From Acetispira formosa (nom. nud.) (GTDB lineage Bacteria; Desulfobacterota; Desulfarculia; Adiutricales; Adiutricaceae), in the NCBI GenBank assembly GCA_023525915.1, contig CP026657.1, forward strand, positions 3,062,001 through 3,126,000: a DNA stretch of 64,000 nucleotides. The letters are read 5' to 3'. The position numbers and the translations under genes are program-made. The notes under the pieces were generated by a model. The model was not told the DNA's origin. It worked only from the letters and a program-made list of their open reading frames with translations, and did not search any database. Shown here piece by piece: positions 45,022-52,020 of the stretch (within the stretch, counting starts at the first letter, position 1; every line of letters begins with the position of its first letter).

Positions 45022-45115
45022 CCGCCGGGCGGGGCCCGGACCCCACGTCTGGGGGGCGGTTTCCCGTAATAGTTAATTTTGGCGGCCATCATCGTATTAA
45101 GAGTGTGGCCCCCAT
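45022..45115 (-). repeat. RptD single arm
   Basis: Starts right at the S24 repressor stop: CCGGGCGGGGCCCGGACCCC, then TTCCCGTAATAGTTAATTTT, GGCGGCCATCATCGTATTAA and GAGTGTGGCCCCC. Same order as one arm of 7232-7460. Confidence 0.7.
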
Positions 45116-45352
45116 AGCTGTTGCGTTGCACCTGCGACTGAAGCCAGTTATTTTTTCTTAATGCCCAGTGCTGAGGTAGCGGTAGTCCTCCTCTTGTATA
45201 TTAAAAGAAATAGGGGCGACATAGGTTTCGCGGGCTGGCGTGGTTGTTGCGGCCCAGCGGCCCCCAAGAGAGATGGGCCACACGCAACAACCATGACAGC
45301 CCTTCGGACTTTCAATTATAGTTTTCAAGCACATCCGTCGATTAAAAAAGAA

Positions 45353-45500
45353 GCCCGGCGGTGAAAATCACCACCGGGCGCGGGCTGGCAGGCCGTTGCT
45401 CCTCTGGAGTTTTTAACTCGTAGTTCAGACCTGGCCGCCGCCCTATCCTGAAAACAACTCGCACCGTTGCCCGGGCCTTTCTGAGCCCGCATTACAAGGT
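45353..45500 (+). ncRNA. Predicted IS110 bridge RNA
   Basis: A 5' stem-loop (45353-45379; GCCCGG..CCGGGC) precedes two guide loops. Target loop: stem GGC-A-GGCC (45387-45394) with GGCCGCC (45433-45439). Its 5' strand holds CTCCTCT (45399-45405), identical to the left target plus core. Its 3' strand holds AGTTCAG (45422-45428), complementary to the right target CTGGACT with one G-U pair. A GAGTT/AACTC hairpin lies between. Donor loop: CACCGTTGC (45462-45470) is identical to the element's right end plus core C, then a CGGGC/GCCCG hairpin, then TACAAG (45493-45498), complementary to CTTGTA (core plus left end). The true 5' end may lie near 45209, if the junction promoter is used. Confidence 0.82.
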
Positions 45501-45511
45501 TGAGGTTTTTC

Positions 45512-46468
45512 ATGTCTCTTCGTTCTGTTATTGGTATCGACGTTTCAAAGCTTTCCCTTGATTTCTGCCGCCTGCCTGACGGACAGCGCGGTAAATTCAA
45601 AAACTCCCCAGAAGGCATTGACTCCTTCATTCGCTCCGTGGCAGAGCAAAAACCCGACCTTGTCATTTATGAAGCCACCGGCGGTTATCAAAACATGCTC
45701 ACCGAAGCCCTTTTTAAGGCCGGCGTTCCGCTTAAAGTTGCCAACCCAAAGCATATCAGGGATTTCGCCCGCTCTTTGGGCCGCCTTGGCAAAACTGACG
45801 CCATAGATGCTGAAATTATAGCACATTTCGCCCTTTCACGCGACATTATCGCTGATCAGCCCAAGGACCCGGCCTTGATTCAACTTTCCGGCCTTCTGGC
45901 CAGGCGCGACCAGCTCAATGCCATGATGACCATGGAAAAAGGGCACCGCGAGCATTCCTCCGACTCGATAAGAGCCGCTATTGAGGCAAACATTGTAATC
46001 TTCAAATCCCAGCTTCATGACCTGGAGCGCAATATTGAGCAACTGATACATTCTCGTCAGGATTTGAAACAGGCTGATGAAATATTGCAAAGTATTCCTG
46101 GGGTCGGTCCCATAAGCTCGGCCACCATCATGGCGGAAATGCCGGAGCTGCCTCACCTGGGCCGCAAACAGGCCGCCGCCCTGGCCGGAGTAGCCCCCTT
46201 TAACCGCGACAGCGGCCAGTACAGGGGCCAGCGACACATCTGCGGCGGACGCGGCAAGGTCAGAAACATTCTGTATTGCATCATGCGGACATGCCTGATT
46301 CATAATCCGGTGATTAAAATGTGGTATGAAGGCCTGCGGGCCAAGGGTAAAGCATATAAAGTCGCCGTTATTGCCTGTGTCAGAAAATTGCTGACTGTCA
46401 TGAGAGCCATGTTGATTTCAAACTCTATGTGGGATATTCAAAGATATCAACGTTCCGCCACTAAATGA
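45512..46468 (+). CDS. IS110-family bridge-RNA guided recombinase (transposase)
   Basis: 318 aa from ATG 45512 (GAGG 7 nt upstream). N-terminal RuvC-like DEDD domain with D10 (GIDVSK), E54 (YEATGGY), D96 and D99 (KTDAIDAEIIA). Middle coiled region with LHDLERNIEQLI. C-terminal Tnp domain with PGVGPISSATIMAEM and catalytic S234 in NRDSGQYRGQRH. All residues of the active set are present, so the enzyme appears intact. The stop is 36 bases from the right end of the element. Confidence 0.95.
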   Translation: MSLRSVIGIDVSKLSLDFCRLPDGQRGKFKNSPEGIDSFIRSVAEQKPDLVIYEATGGYQNMLTEALFKAGVPLKVANPKHIRDFARSLGRLGKTDAIDAEIIAHFALSRDIIADQPKDPALIQLSGLLARRDQLNAMMTMEKGHREHSSDSIRAAIEANIVIFKSQLHDLERNIEQLIHSRQDLKQADEILQSIPGVGPISSATIMAEMPELPHLGRKQAAALAGVAPFNRDSGQYRGQRHICGGRGKVRNILYCIMRTCLIHNPVIKMWYEGLRAKGKAYKVAVIACVRKLLTVMRAMLISNSMWDIQRYQRSATK

Positions 46469-46661
46469 ATTTCTTCTTTTTTTGCTTGACTTCAGACACC
46501 GTTGCTGGACTGGCACCTTATTTGACCGCACGCCTGCTATGCAAGTTATAGCGCCCCCAAAAAACATACCGAAACTCCTCCGGAGTTTCGGTGGGGTCAA
46601 GGGGTTTACCCCTTGCGGGGTGGAGGGGCAGAGCCCCCCCTCTAATAACAGCCTCTTCACA

Positions 46662-48044
46662 CTAGAACAATAAGAGGCCCACTGGGGTAGCTATCAGGAG
46701 GGTCAGGACTACGCGTTCGTACCAGATTATGACCATATCTTTTATGGAAATGGGGATGTTCATGGCCACCATGCAGGGGATTGAAGCCGAGAAGAAGAGT
46801 ATCTCGGAGACGCAGGTTACGCCCACCACATAGCGGGTAACCATATCCAGATCCTTGGCCAGGGCGGCGGGCAGGAACATTTCAGCTATGCCCAGGGATA
46901 CGCTCTTGGCCACCAGCTTGGCTTCGGGGAACTGCAAGAGGAGGGTGAAGGGGTAGAAGATATAGCTGATGACGTCAAAGACCGGGGTAAATTCGGCCAG
47001 CACCAGACCCAGGAGGCCCACCGACATAATAGAGGGAATCAGGCCGATGGTCACCGAGATGCCGATCATGAGGTTTTTGAACATATTGCGGAAAATGGGG
47101 GGAGCATCTTCCGCCACGGTCAATCCTTCCTCAAAGGAAGTTTTTAGAAGGCTTTCTTTGACTTCCGGCTCATCCAGCATTTTCTGCCCGTCAATGTAGT
47201 CGTTGGTCATCTTGCGCAGGGGCCAGAGGCGGACGGTTATGGCCGTCACTACAAATGTTATGGCCAGGGTGCTCCAGAAATACAGGTTCCAATGCTCCAT
47301 CAGTCCGAGGGTCTTGGCCACCACCACACAGAAGGTGGCTGAAACGGTGGAGAAGCCGGTGGCAATGATGGCCGCCTCTTTGCGGGAATAGAAACCGCAT
47401 TTATATTGCTTGCCGGTGATCAGGAGGGCTATGGAATAGCTGCCCACGAAGGAGGCCACAGCGTCGATGGCCGACCGGCCCGGAGTTTTGTAGACCGGCC
47501 GCATAAAGGGGCGGGCAAAGACTCCGGTGAACTCCATCAGGCCGTAATCGGTTAGGAAGATGATCAGGGCGCTGCCTATGGGAATGACGAAAGTTAGGCT
47601 CATGGCCAGCTTTTCGAAGAGGAAGGGCAGCATGCCGGGCGTATAGATGGATTCCGGACCGATCTGGACGCCGTAAAATTTGTTCAGCATATAAATCAGT
47701 CCGACGGGAATACCGGCGATTTTAAAAATGGTGAAAACGAAGTTGGTGGGGGTTTTGTTCCAGGTTTTGTTGATGAAGGGCTGGACGGCCCCGGCAATCA
47801 TGGCCGCGATGCAGACCCAGGCCGTGACGGTATTGCCGAGGAGGTATTTGATGATATTGCCGATATGGTCGACTACAATGGTATTTTTACTAAAATCGGC
47901 AATGGTGAAAGAGATGAAATAACAGAAGAAGCCCAGGAGACTGAATCCGATGAGGCGGGCTTTGGCTTTGGCGCTGAAATGACGGGGCCGGGCGGCGTTG
48001 CCGACGGCCTCAGGGCTGGACTGATTAATTTCCGGGGTGCTCAT
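46662..48044 (-). CDS. YjiH-family membrane protein (nucleoside-recognition/Gate domains)
   Basis: 460 aa, about ten hydrophobic segments. N-terminal cytoplasmic stretch with RHFSAKAKARLIGFSLLGFFCYFISF. Two Gate-like halves, one with RSAIDAVASFVGSYSIALLITGKQYKCGFYSRKEAAIIATGFSTVSATFCVVVAKTLGL, the other with IAEMFLPAALAKDLDMVTRYVVGVTCVSEILFFS. The family is thought to transport or sense small solutes; the substrate is unknown. Downstream lies the split RptE repeat with a terminator. Monocistronic, with only a weak RBS visible. Confidence 0.83.
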   Translation of the reverse strand: MSTPEINQSSPEAVGNAARPRHFSAKAKARLIGFSLLGFFCYFISFTIADFSKNTIVVDHIGNIIKYLLGNTVTAWVCIAAMIAGAVQPFINKTWNKTPTNFVFTIFKIAGIPVGLIYMLNKFYGVQIGPESIYTPGMLPFLFEKLAMSLTFVIPIGSALIIFLTDYGLMEFTGVFARPFMRPVYKTPGRSAIDAVASFVGSYSIALLITGKQYKCGFYSRKEAAIIATGFSTVSATFCVVVAKTLGLMEHWNLYFWSTLAITFVVTAITVRLWPLRKMTNDYIDGQKMLDEPEVKESLLKTSFEEGLTVAEDAPPIFRNMFKNLMIGISVTIGLIPSIMSVGLLGLVLAEFTPVFDVISYIFYPFTLLLQFPEAKLVAKSVSLGIAEMFLPAALAKDLDMVTRYVVGVTCVSEILFFSASIPCMVAMNIPISIKDMVIIWYERVVLTLLIATPVGLLLF

Positions 48045-48147
48045 AAAACAAATCTTTCATCCAAAAATCAACGTAGCTATTCGTCCCACAGACGGCGGGG
48101 AGGCTCATGGCTTTTCCGCCGGACGTCAATTACGGAACATATACAAA

Positions 48148-49020
48148 TCAACTGCGGGGAAAGCGTATTTCCGCGACGGTTCCTTCTGCCAGGGGGCCTG
48201 TATCCTGCCCGTTCCAGTTTACCGACAGGGCCGAGGCCTGACCGGCCGTAACAACTATATCGTGCCTGGCTTTGAATTCGACTTTCTGTCCGGCCTTGAA
48301 GTAATAGAATTCCTGGTCACCGCCGTCCACAACCACCTGCGTCCAGATATCGTCTTTAGTGCTGGTCAGAATCAGGGTTCCGCCGGGCTGGACAGGGGCC
48401 GGGGCCGCTTCAGCCGGTTGAATCGGAGCATCCGCCAGGATCTGTTGTTCCGGGGCGGCTTGGGCTTCGGGCGCCGCCGAGGGGGAGGCAGGGCTTTCCA
48501 AGGCCGCTTCCTGCTCCGCTTCGGACGAGACGGCGTCAGACTGGGGGCTTTCAGCGTCCGGCGACAACTGCTCCAGCGCGGGTAAGATTGAGATAGCCGT
48601 AGCCCTGAAACCGGGGGAGAACCAGAACGCGGCCGCCAGTCCGGCCGTAATCAGCACCAGCAGCATCAGGAATTTAAGCACAGGCCCCATATTGGAGCCG
48701 ACGCTGGTTTCTATGTATTTGGGGGCCAGGGGTTCGCGGCTGGCCGGTTCATTTTTGAAGCCACCGGTCATCTGGCGGTAATCTTCGACAATGGCTTCAG
48801 CATCCAGCCCCAGTTCGGTGGCATAGGCTCGAAGAAAACCCTTGGCAAAAACAGGCGGAAGGCTCGACAATCGTCCATCTTCAATGGACTCCAGCTGTTC
48901 CAGAGGAATTTTGGTCTTAACCACTACATCCCGCCTGGTCATACCGTGGATTTCTCGCTGGGTTTTGAGCATACTGCCCAAATTCTCCAGACTTTTTTCT
49001 TCGTGCGCTAGTTCAGTCAT
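48148..49020 (-). CDS. RodZ-like HTH / membrane protein
   Basis: 290 aa from ATG 49020. N-terminal HTH_25 domain (about 12-80; LGSMLKTQREIHGMTRRDVVVKTKIPLEQLESIEDG), one transmembrane helix (about 110-132), an Ala/Glu/Pro-rich periplasmic linker, and a C-terminal DUF4115 beta domain (LTSTKDDIWTQVVVDGG, LSVNWNGQDTGPLAEGTVAEIRF). RodZ links MreB to the elongation machinery. It is followed (towards lower coordinates) by yjiH and preceded by surA, 206 bases away. Confidence 0.87.
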   Translation of the reverse strand: MTELAHEEKSLENLGSMLKTQREIHGMTRRDVVVKTKIPLEQLESIEDGRLSSLPPVFAKGFLRAYATELGLDAEAIVEDYRQMTGGFKNEPASREPLAPKYIETSVGSNMGPVLKFLMLLVLITAGLAAAFWFSPGFRATAISILPALEQLSPDAESPQSDAVSSEAEQEAALESPASPSAAPEAQAAPEQQILADAPIQPAEAAPAPVQPGGTLILTSTKDDIWTQVVVDGGDQEFYYFKAGQKVEFKARHDIVVTAGQASALSVNWNGQDTGPLAEGTVAEIRFPRS

Positions 49021-49226
49021 TGTCAATATTCCCTTTATACTGCGAAAGTGGGCCTTGCGGCCTGCCGGGTGCGGGCTGCAAAGCTCTTGCCGCGCCGGAA
49101 AGCCGGGCGGCGGGGCCGGGGCTTGGAACCTGTTTGTAAATTAAGTTTTTGTTCTCTGGCCAGGCGCAAGCGCAGGAATTCCATATTTCAAAACCAGAAG
49201 GAGCAAACACTTTTTACGAAAGGTTC

Positions 49227-50246
49227 TTAGAGATTGATTCTCACAATCGCCTTGCTCTTAAGATCGTTCAGCCATTCAACATAGCGCTGCTGCATTTTAT
49301 AGCGCTCCAACTGACGGCGCGCGCTTTCCACCTGCTCAGGCGGATAATCGGCCAGCTTGCCTTTATTCTTGCCCTTGCCGGCGGAGGCTTTGGGGGCGCT
49401 GTCCTGAACGCTGGTCAGAATAACAAAAGCATTGCCCATATCCACCGGGTCGCTGGGCGTGCCGGGGGCCAGGTTGGCCACCGCCGCCTTAAGGTTGGGG
49501 TGGAGCTGCCCGACAACCAGACCTTCACCGGTGTCGCCGCCGTTATCGGCTCCAGGGCCTTTGGAATACATTCCGGCCGCCTCGGCAAAGCTGAGGCCGT
49601 CTTCAATTTCCTTTTTGATTCTTCTGGCTTCGGCCAAGGAACCCTTTTTATTGGAGGGGTCGGCGGGGATCACGATAATGCGGACAGGCAGGTGGTCATT
49701 GGCGGAAAAGTTGCCCAACAGGCCGCTGGATTCCATTGGAGGGCCTTCACCGCTCAACACGGCCAGCACTTCCTTGTCGGTCACCACGATTTTGCTGGCA
49801 ATCTGGCTGCCCATGACCCGGTTGCGTAGAAGTTCCACGGTCAAATCGTCGCGAAAGGCGTCCATGCTGGTGCCGCTTTGGGTCAGGGAGGCGCGGAGCT
49901 GCGCGTCGGTGATCTTGTTTTCCTTCTTAATGGCTTCAATGGCCTGATTTACATCGGCCGGGGTAATGACGATGCCCCTGGATTTGGCGGCCTGATTGAC
50001 CAATTCCTGTTCCACCAGAGCTTCCAGGACTTTCTTGCGGAGGTCATCTTTATTAGCGCCTTTAAGCCGGCCGGACTTGGTCATGCTGTTAACCCGGTTA
50101 TCAACCTGACGGAGGGTGATGATTTCCCCATTCACCACCGCCACGATGCGGTCGACTTCGGCGGCGTAAACGGCTTGGGGGGCCAGTGCGCAGACGGCCA
50201 AGCTCATGGCCATGACAAAAATTGAATTATACAAAATACGCAGCAT
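49227..50246 (-). CDS. Periplasmic chaperone / peptidyl-prolyl isomerase SurA-like
   Basis: 339 aa. Signal peptide (ending AVYA). SurA N-terminal helical domain (VDRIVAVVNGEIITLRQVDNRV, LVEQELVNQAAKSRGIVITPADVNQAI) and one parvulin domain (VRIIVIPADPSNKKGSLAEARRIKKEIEDGLSFAEAAGMYSKGPGADNGGDTGEGLVVGQLHPNLKAA, NAFVILTSV). It lacks the second parvulin domain of E. coli SurA. It escorts outer-membrane proteins such as the barrel protein in this window. RBS not obvious; three tandem RptA copies lie directly upstream. Confidence 0.88.
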   Translation of the reverse strand: MLRILYNSIFVMAMSLAVCALAPQAVYAAEVDRIVAVVNGEIITLRQVDNRVNSMTKSGRLKGANKDDLRKKVLEALVEQELVNQAAKSRGIVITPADVNQAIEAIKKENKITDAQLRASLTQSGTSMDAFRDDLTVELLRNRVMGSQIASKIVVTDKEVLAVLSGEGPPMESSGLLGNFSANDHLPVRIIVIPADPSNKKGSLAEARRIKKEIEDGLSFAEAAGMYSKGPGADNGGDTGEGLVVGQLHPNLKAAVANLAPGTPSDPVDMGNAFVILTSVQDSAPKASAGKGKNKGKLADYPPEQVESARRQLERYKMQQRYVEWLNDLKSKAIVRINL

Positions 50247-50258
50247 ATGTTCCTCGCT

Positions 50259-50677
50259 ATTTTAAATATGACGTTTTCCCTTTAACGGGCGGCTTGGAGT
50301 CGAGCAAAAAGCGTGGTTTTTGCTCGACGGGCAACCGCGTCGGCTTCAACACCAGTCGCTGGCGCTCCGTCTCGCCTGCTATAAATATGGCGTTTTCCCT
50401 TGAACTGGCCGTTTGTAGCTACGCAAAAAGCGTGATTTTTGCTTCGCGAGTTACCGCTTCAGCTTCAGCACCAGTCGCTGGCGCTCCGTCTCGCCTACTA
50501 TAAATATGGCGTTTTCCCTTGAACTGGCCGTTTGTAGCTACGCAAAAAGCGTGGTTTTTGCTTCGCGAGTTACCGCGTCGGCTTCAACACCAGTCGCTGG
50601 CGCTCCGTCTCGCGCTCCATGGCTCGACCCCCGTTATATGCGGCGGGGGCGGCTTAGAACTGTTCGTAGAATTGCCT
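50259..50677 (+). repeat. Three tandem RptA copies
   Basis: Units start at about 50259, 50379 and 50498 (119-bp period), each with CTATAAATATGGCGTTTTCC (the first with CTATTTTAAATATGACG) and each with GCGTGG/GCGTGATTTTTGC hairpin and CAGTCGCTGGCGCTCCGTCT. The last one continues to AGAATTGCC. Tandem spread by unequal exchange of one MITE is likely. The copies lie 5' of surA, so its promoter may be in them. Confidence 0.8.
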
Positions 50678-50708
50678 GTTATCTAGCCCTAAGAAAGCCG
50701 ACCAGGCA

Positions 50709-50791
50709 GCCGCCGGGAGAAATGCTTTTGCCCGGTTCCGTGACTAAAGACCCCCGGAACGGAACCGGGCAAAAGCATTTCTCCCGGCGGC
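50709..50791. repeat. RptB long hairpin repeat
   Basis: Arms GCCGCCGGGAGAAATGCTTT and complement, with the conserved loop GTGACTAAAGACCCCCGGAAC. Compared with the copy at 210-293, a T is replaced by C on one arm and the matching A by G on the other, so pairing is kept. It follows directly on an RptA copy as at the window start, and lies 54 bases beyond the stop of the PpiC lipoprotein gene. Confidence 0.82.
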
Positions 50792-50844
50792 GGTCACCAG
50801 CTTTTCCGAAAATTTAACTTTGACTATGTACTAGTCACGGCCAG

Positions 50845-51786
50845 CTATTCCAGCTCTGTTTCAGCCTCCACAGGCGGCTCTGAAATTTCCAGATAGGCGG
50901 GGTTTATTGCGATATCCGCTTCAGCCCTGACCCCGGCCAGCCAGTTTCGGAAAGCTTTTTCCCCTTCCAGCTCTTCAAAGGCCGCCTTGGCCCTGAGTAG
51001 CTGCGCGACTTCATCAGGCCCGCGGTCAACTTCCAGCGGCTCATAAATTATCCAGCTTTCCGGCTGACGAAAAGCTTTGGTGGGGAGTTTTTTGGCCAGC
51101 CCCTCTTCAATCGCGGCCGCTTCTTCGGCTGAAATTTTTTGCCCGCTGGTCCAGATAGGGTCCGAGACCAGAACTTCCAGTCCGTTTTTGGCCAGATATT
51201 CCACAATATCACCCAGCTCTTTACGCTGGCGGGCCGGAATCTTCGGCTCGTCCTTGACCGGAGGGATAACCAGAACCCGGACTCGGTAACGCACCTGGTG
51301 CTCCTTGGGCCAGCCCTCCCAGAAACTCCGCCAGCCGTCGGCAGACAGCGACAGGTTCTCCTTGATAACTCTTTCGGTCATTTTACGCAGGAGAAGCTGG
51401 TTGCGCAAGGCTTCTTTCATTTCTCCAAGCTCGGCCGGGGGCGGCTTTACCCCGAACCAGGCCGTGCCGTAAAACTCGGCCTCTTCATCCAGTTCCAGAT
51501 CGGAAACAGTGAGGCCCACTTTGGCCGCCTCACCCAGAATCAGCTTTTCATCAATCAGTTTATCAAGTATCTGGCCAAGGGTCAGGCCGTGAGCCTTAGT
51601 GTCGTTATCGGTCACAATGGGGTGAAAGCCCAATTCCAGGACCTTTTCCAGCGCGCCTTTGGAAATGGGCTGGCCGTTGACCAGAACCGCCACTTCAGGG
51701 TCCCAGGGCTTTTCACGGCAGCCCGCCGCCATAACGCATAGTGAAACCAGAAAAAAAAGGCTGAGGCGCTTTAGTAATTTGGACAT
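50845..51786 (-). CDS. PpiC/SurA-like lipoprotein
   Basis: 313 aa. Signal peptide with lipobox VMAAGC (Cys23), so it is lipid-anchored. SurA_N-like segment (VAVLVNGQPISKGALEKVLELG, LGQILDKLIDEKLILGEAAKVGLTVSDLELDEE) and a parvulin-like region (VRYRVRVLVIPPVKDEPKIP, GQKISAEEAAAIEEGLA). It resembles PrsA-type foldases. It lies between mfd and surA on the same strand, an arrangement common in delta-type genomes. Likely helps envelope protein folding. Confidence 0.83.
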   Translation of the reverse strand: MSKLLKRLSLFFLVSLCVMAAGCREKPWDPEVAVLVNGQPISKGALEKVLELGFHPIVTDNDTKAHGLTLGQILDKLIDEKLILGEAAKVGLTVSDLELDEEAEFYGTAWFGVKPPPAELGEMKEALRNQLLLRKMTERVIKENLSLSADGWRSFWEGWPKEHQVRYRVRVLVIPPVKDEPKIPARQRKELGDIVEYLAKNGLEVLVSDPIWTSGQKISAEEAAAIEEGLAKKLPTKAFRQPESWIIYEPLEVDRGPDEVAQLLRAKAAFEELEGEKAFRNWLAGVRAEADIAINPAYLEISEPPVEAETELE

Positions 51787-52020
51787 GATTTAAAGCCCGG
51801 CTTCCTTCCGGTCGCCATAATTAAAAATACTCTGTGTATGACGAAAGATATTTTACTTGTATCCCAATATATATTAATGGCAATATGCTGCTAATATTGC
51901 TATCGGGATCTCTTTAGTGAATATATCGTGACCGCCGATGGTGCTTTATTGCTTAGCCTCAACTTTTCGTTCAAAAGCTGGAAAAGGCCGCGCCAACAGA
52001 TATCTTTTCAATGTAATATT

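Larger units (their letters stand above)
45195..46504 (+). mobile_element. IS110-family insertion sequence in RptE
   Basis: 1310 bp, or 1312 with one core CT. It has no terminal inverted repeats and only a CT dinucleotide at both junctions (45193-45194, 46505-46506). Left non-coding end of 317 bases, right end of only 36 bases, the layout of the IS110 subgroup, in which the guide RNA lies upstream of the transposase. Joining right end-CT-left end forms TTGACT (46486-46491), 17 bp, TATATT (45197-45202): a junction promoter for the circular form. The left end also holds a strong hairpin GTGGTTGTTGCG / CGCAACAACCAT (about 45240-45292). Confidence 0.9.
45150..46645 (-). repeat. RptE copy split by an IS110 element
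   Basis: Minus-oriented RptE, in the direction of the yjiH-like gene that ends at 46662. Distal part at 45150-45194 (ends GTCCTCCTCT), proximal part from 46505 (CTGGACTGGCACC) up to about 46645, with the terminator hairpin at 46559-46592. The two parts rejoin as GTCCTCCT-CT-GGACTGGC, the same as the intact copy at 59001-59205. The CT is present at both junctions. Confidence 0.85.

Noticed and set aside
50259-50677. Three regular tandem units that could suggest a CRISPR-like array
   Set aside because: Units are 119 bp and almost wholly alike, without unique spacers; they are tandem copies of the dispersed RptA repeat.
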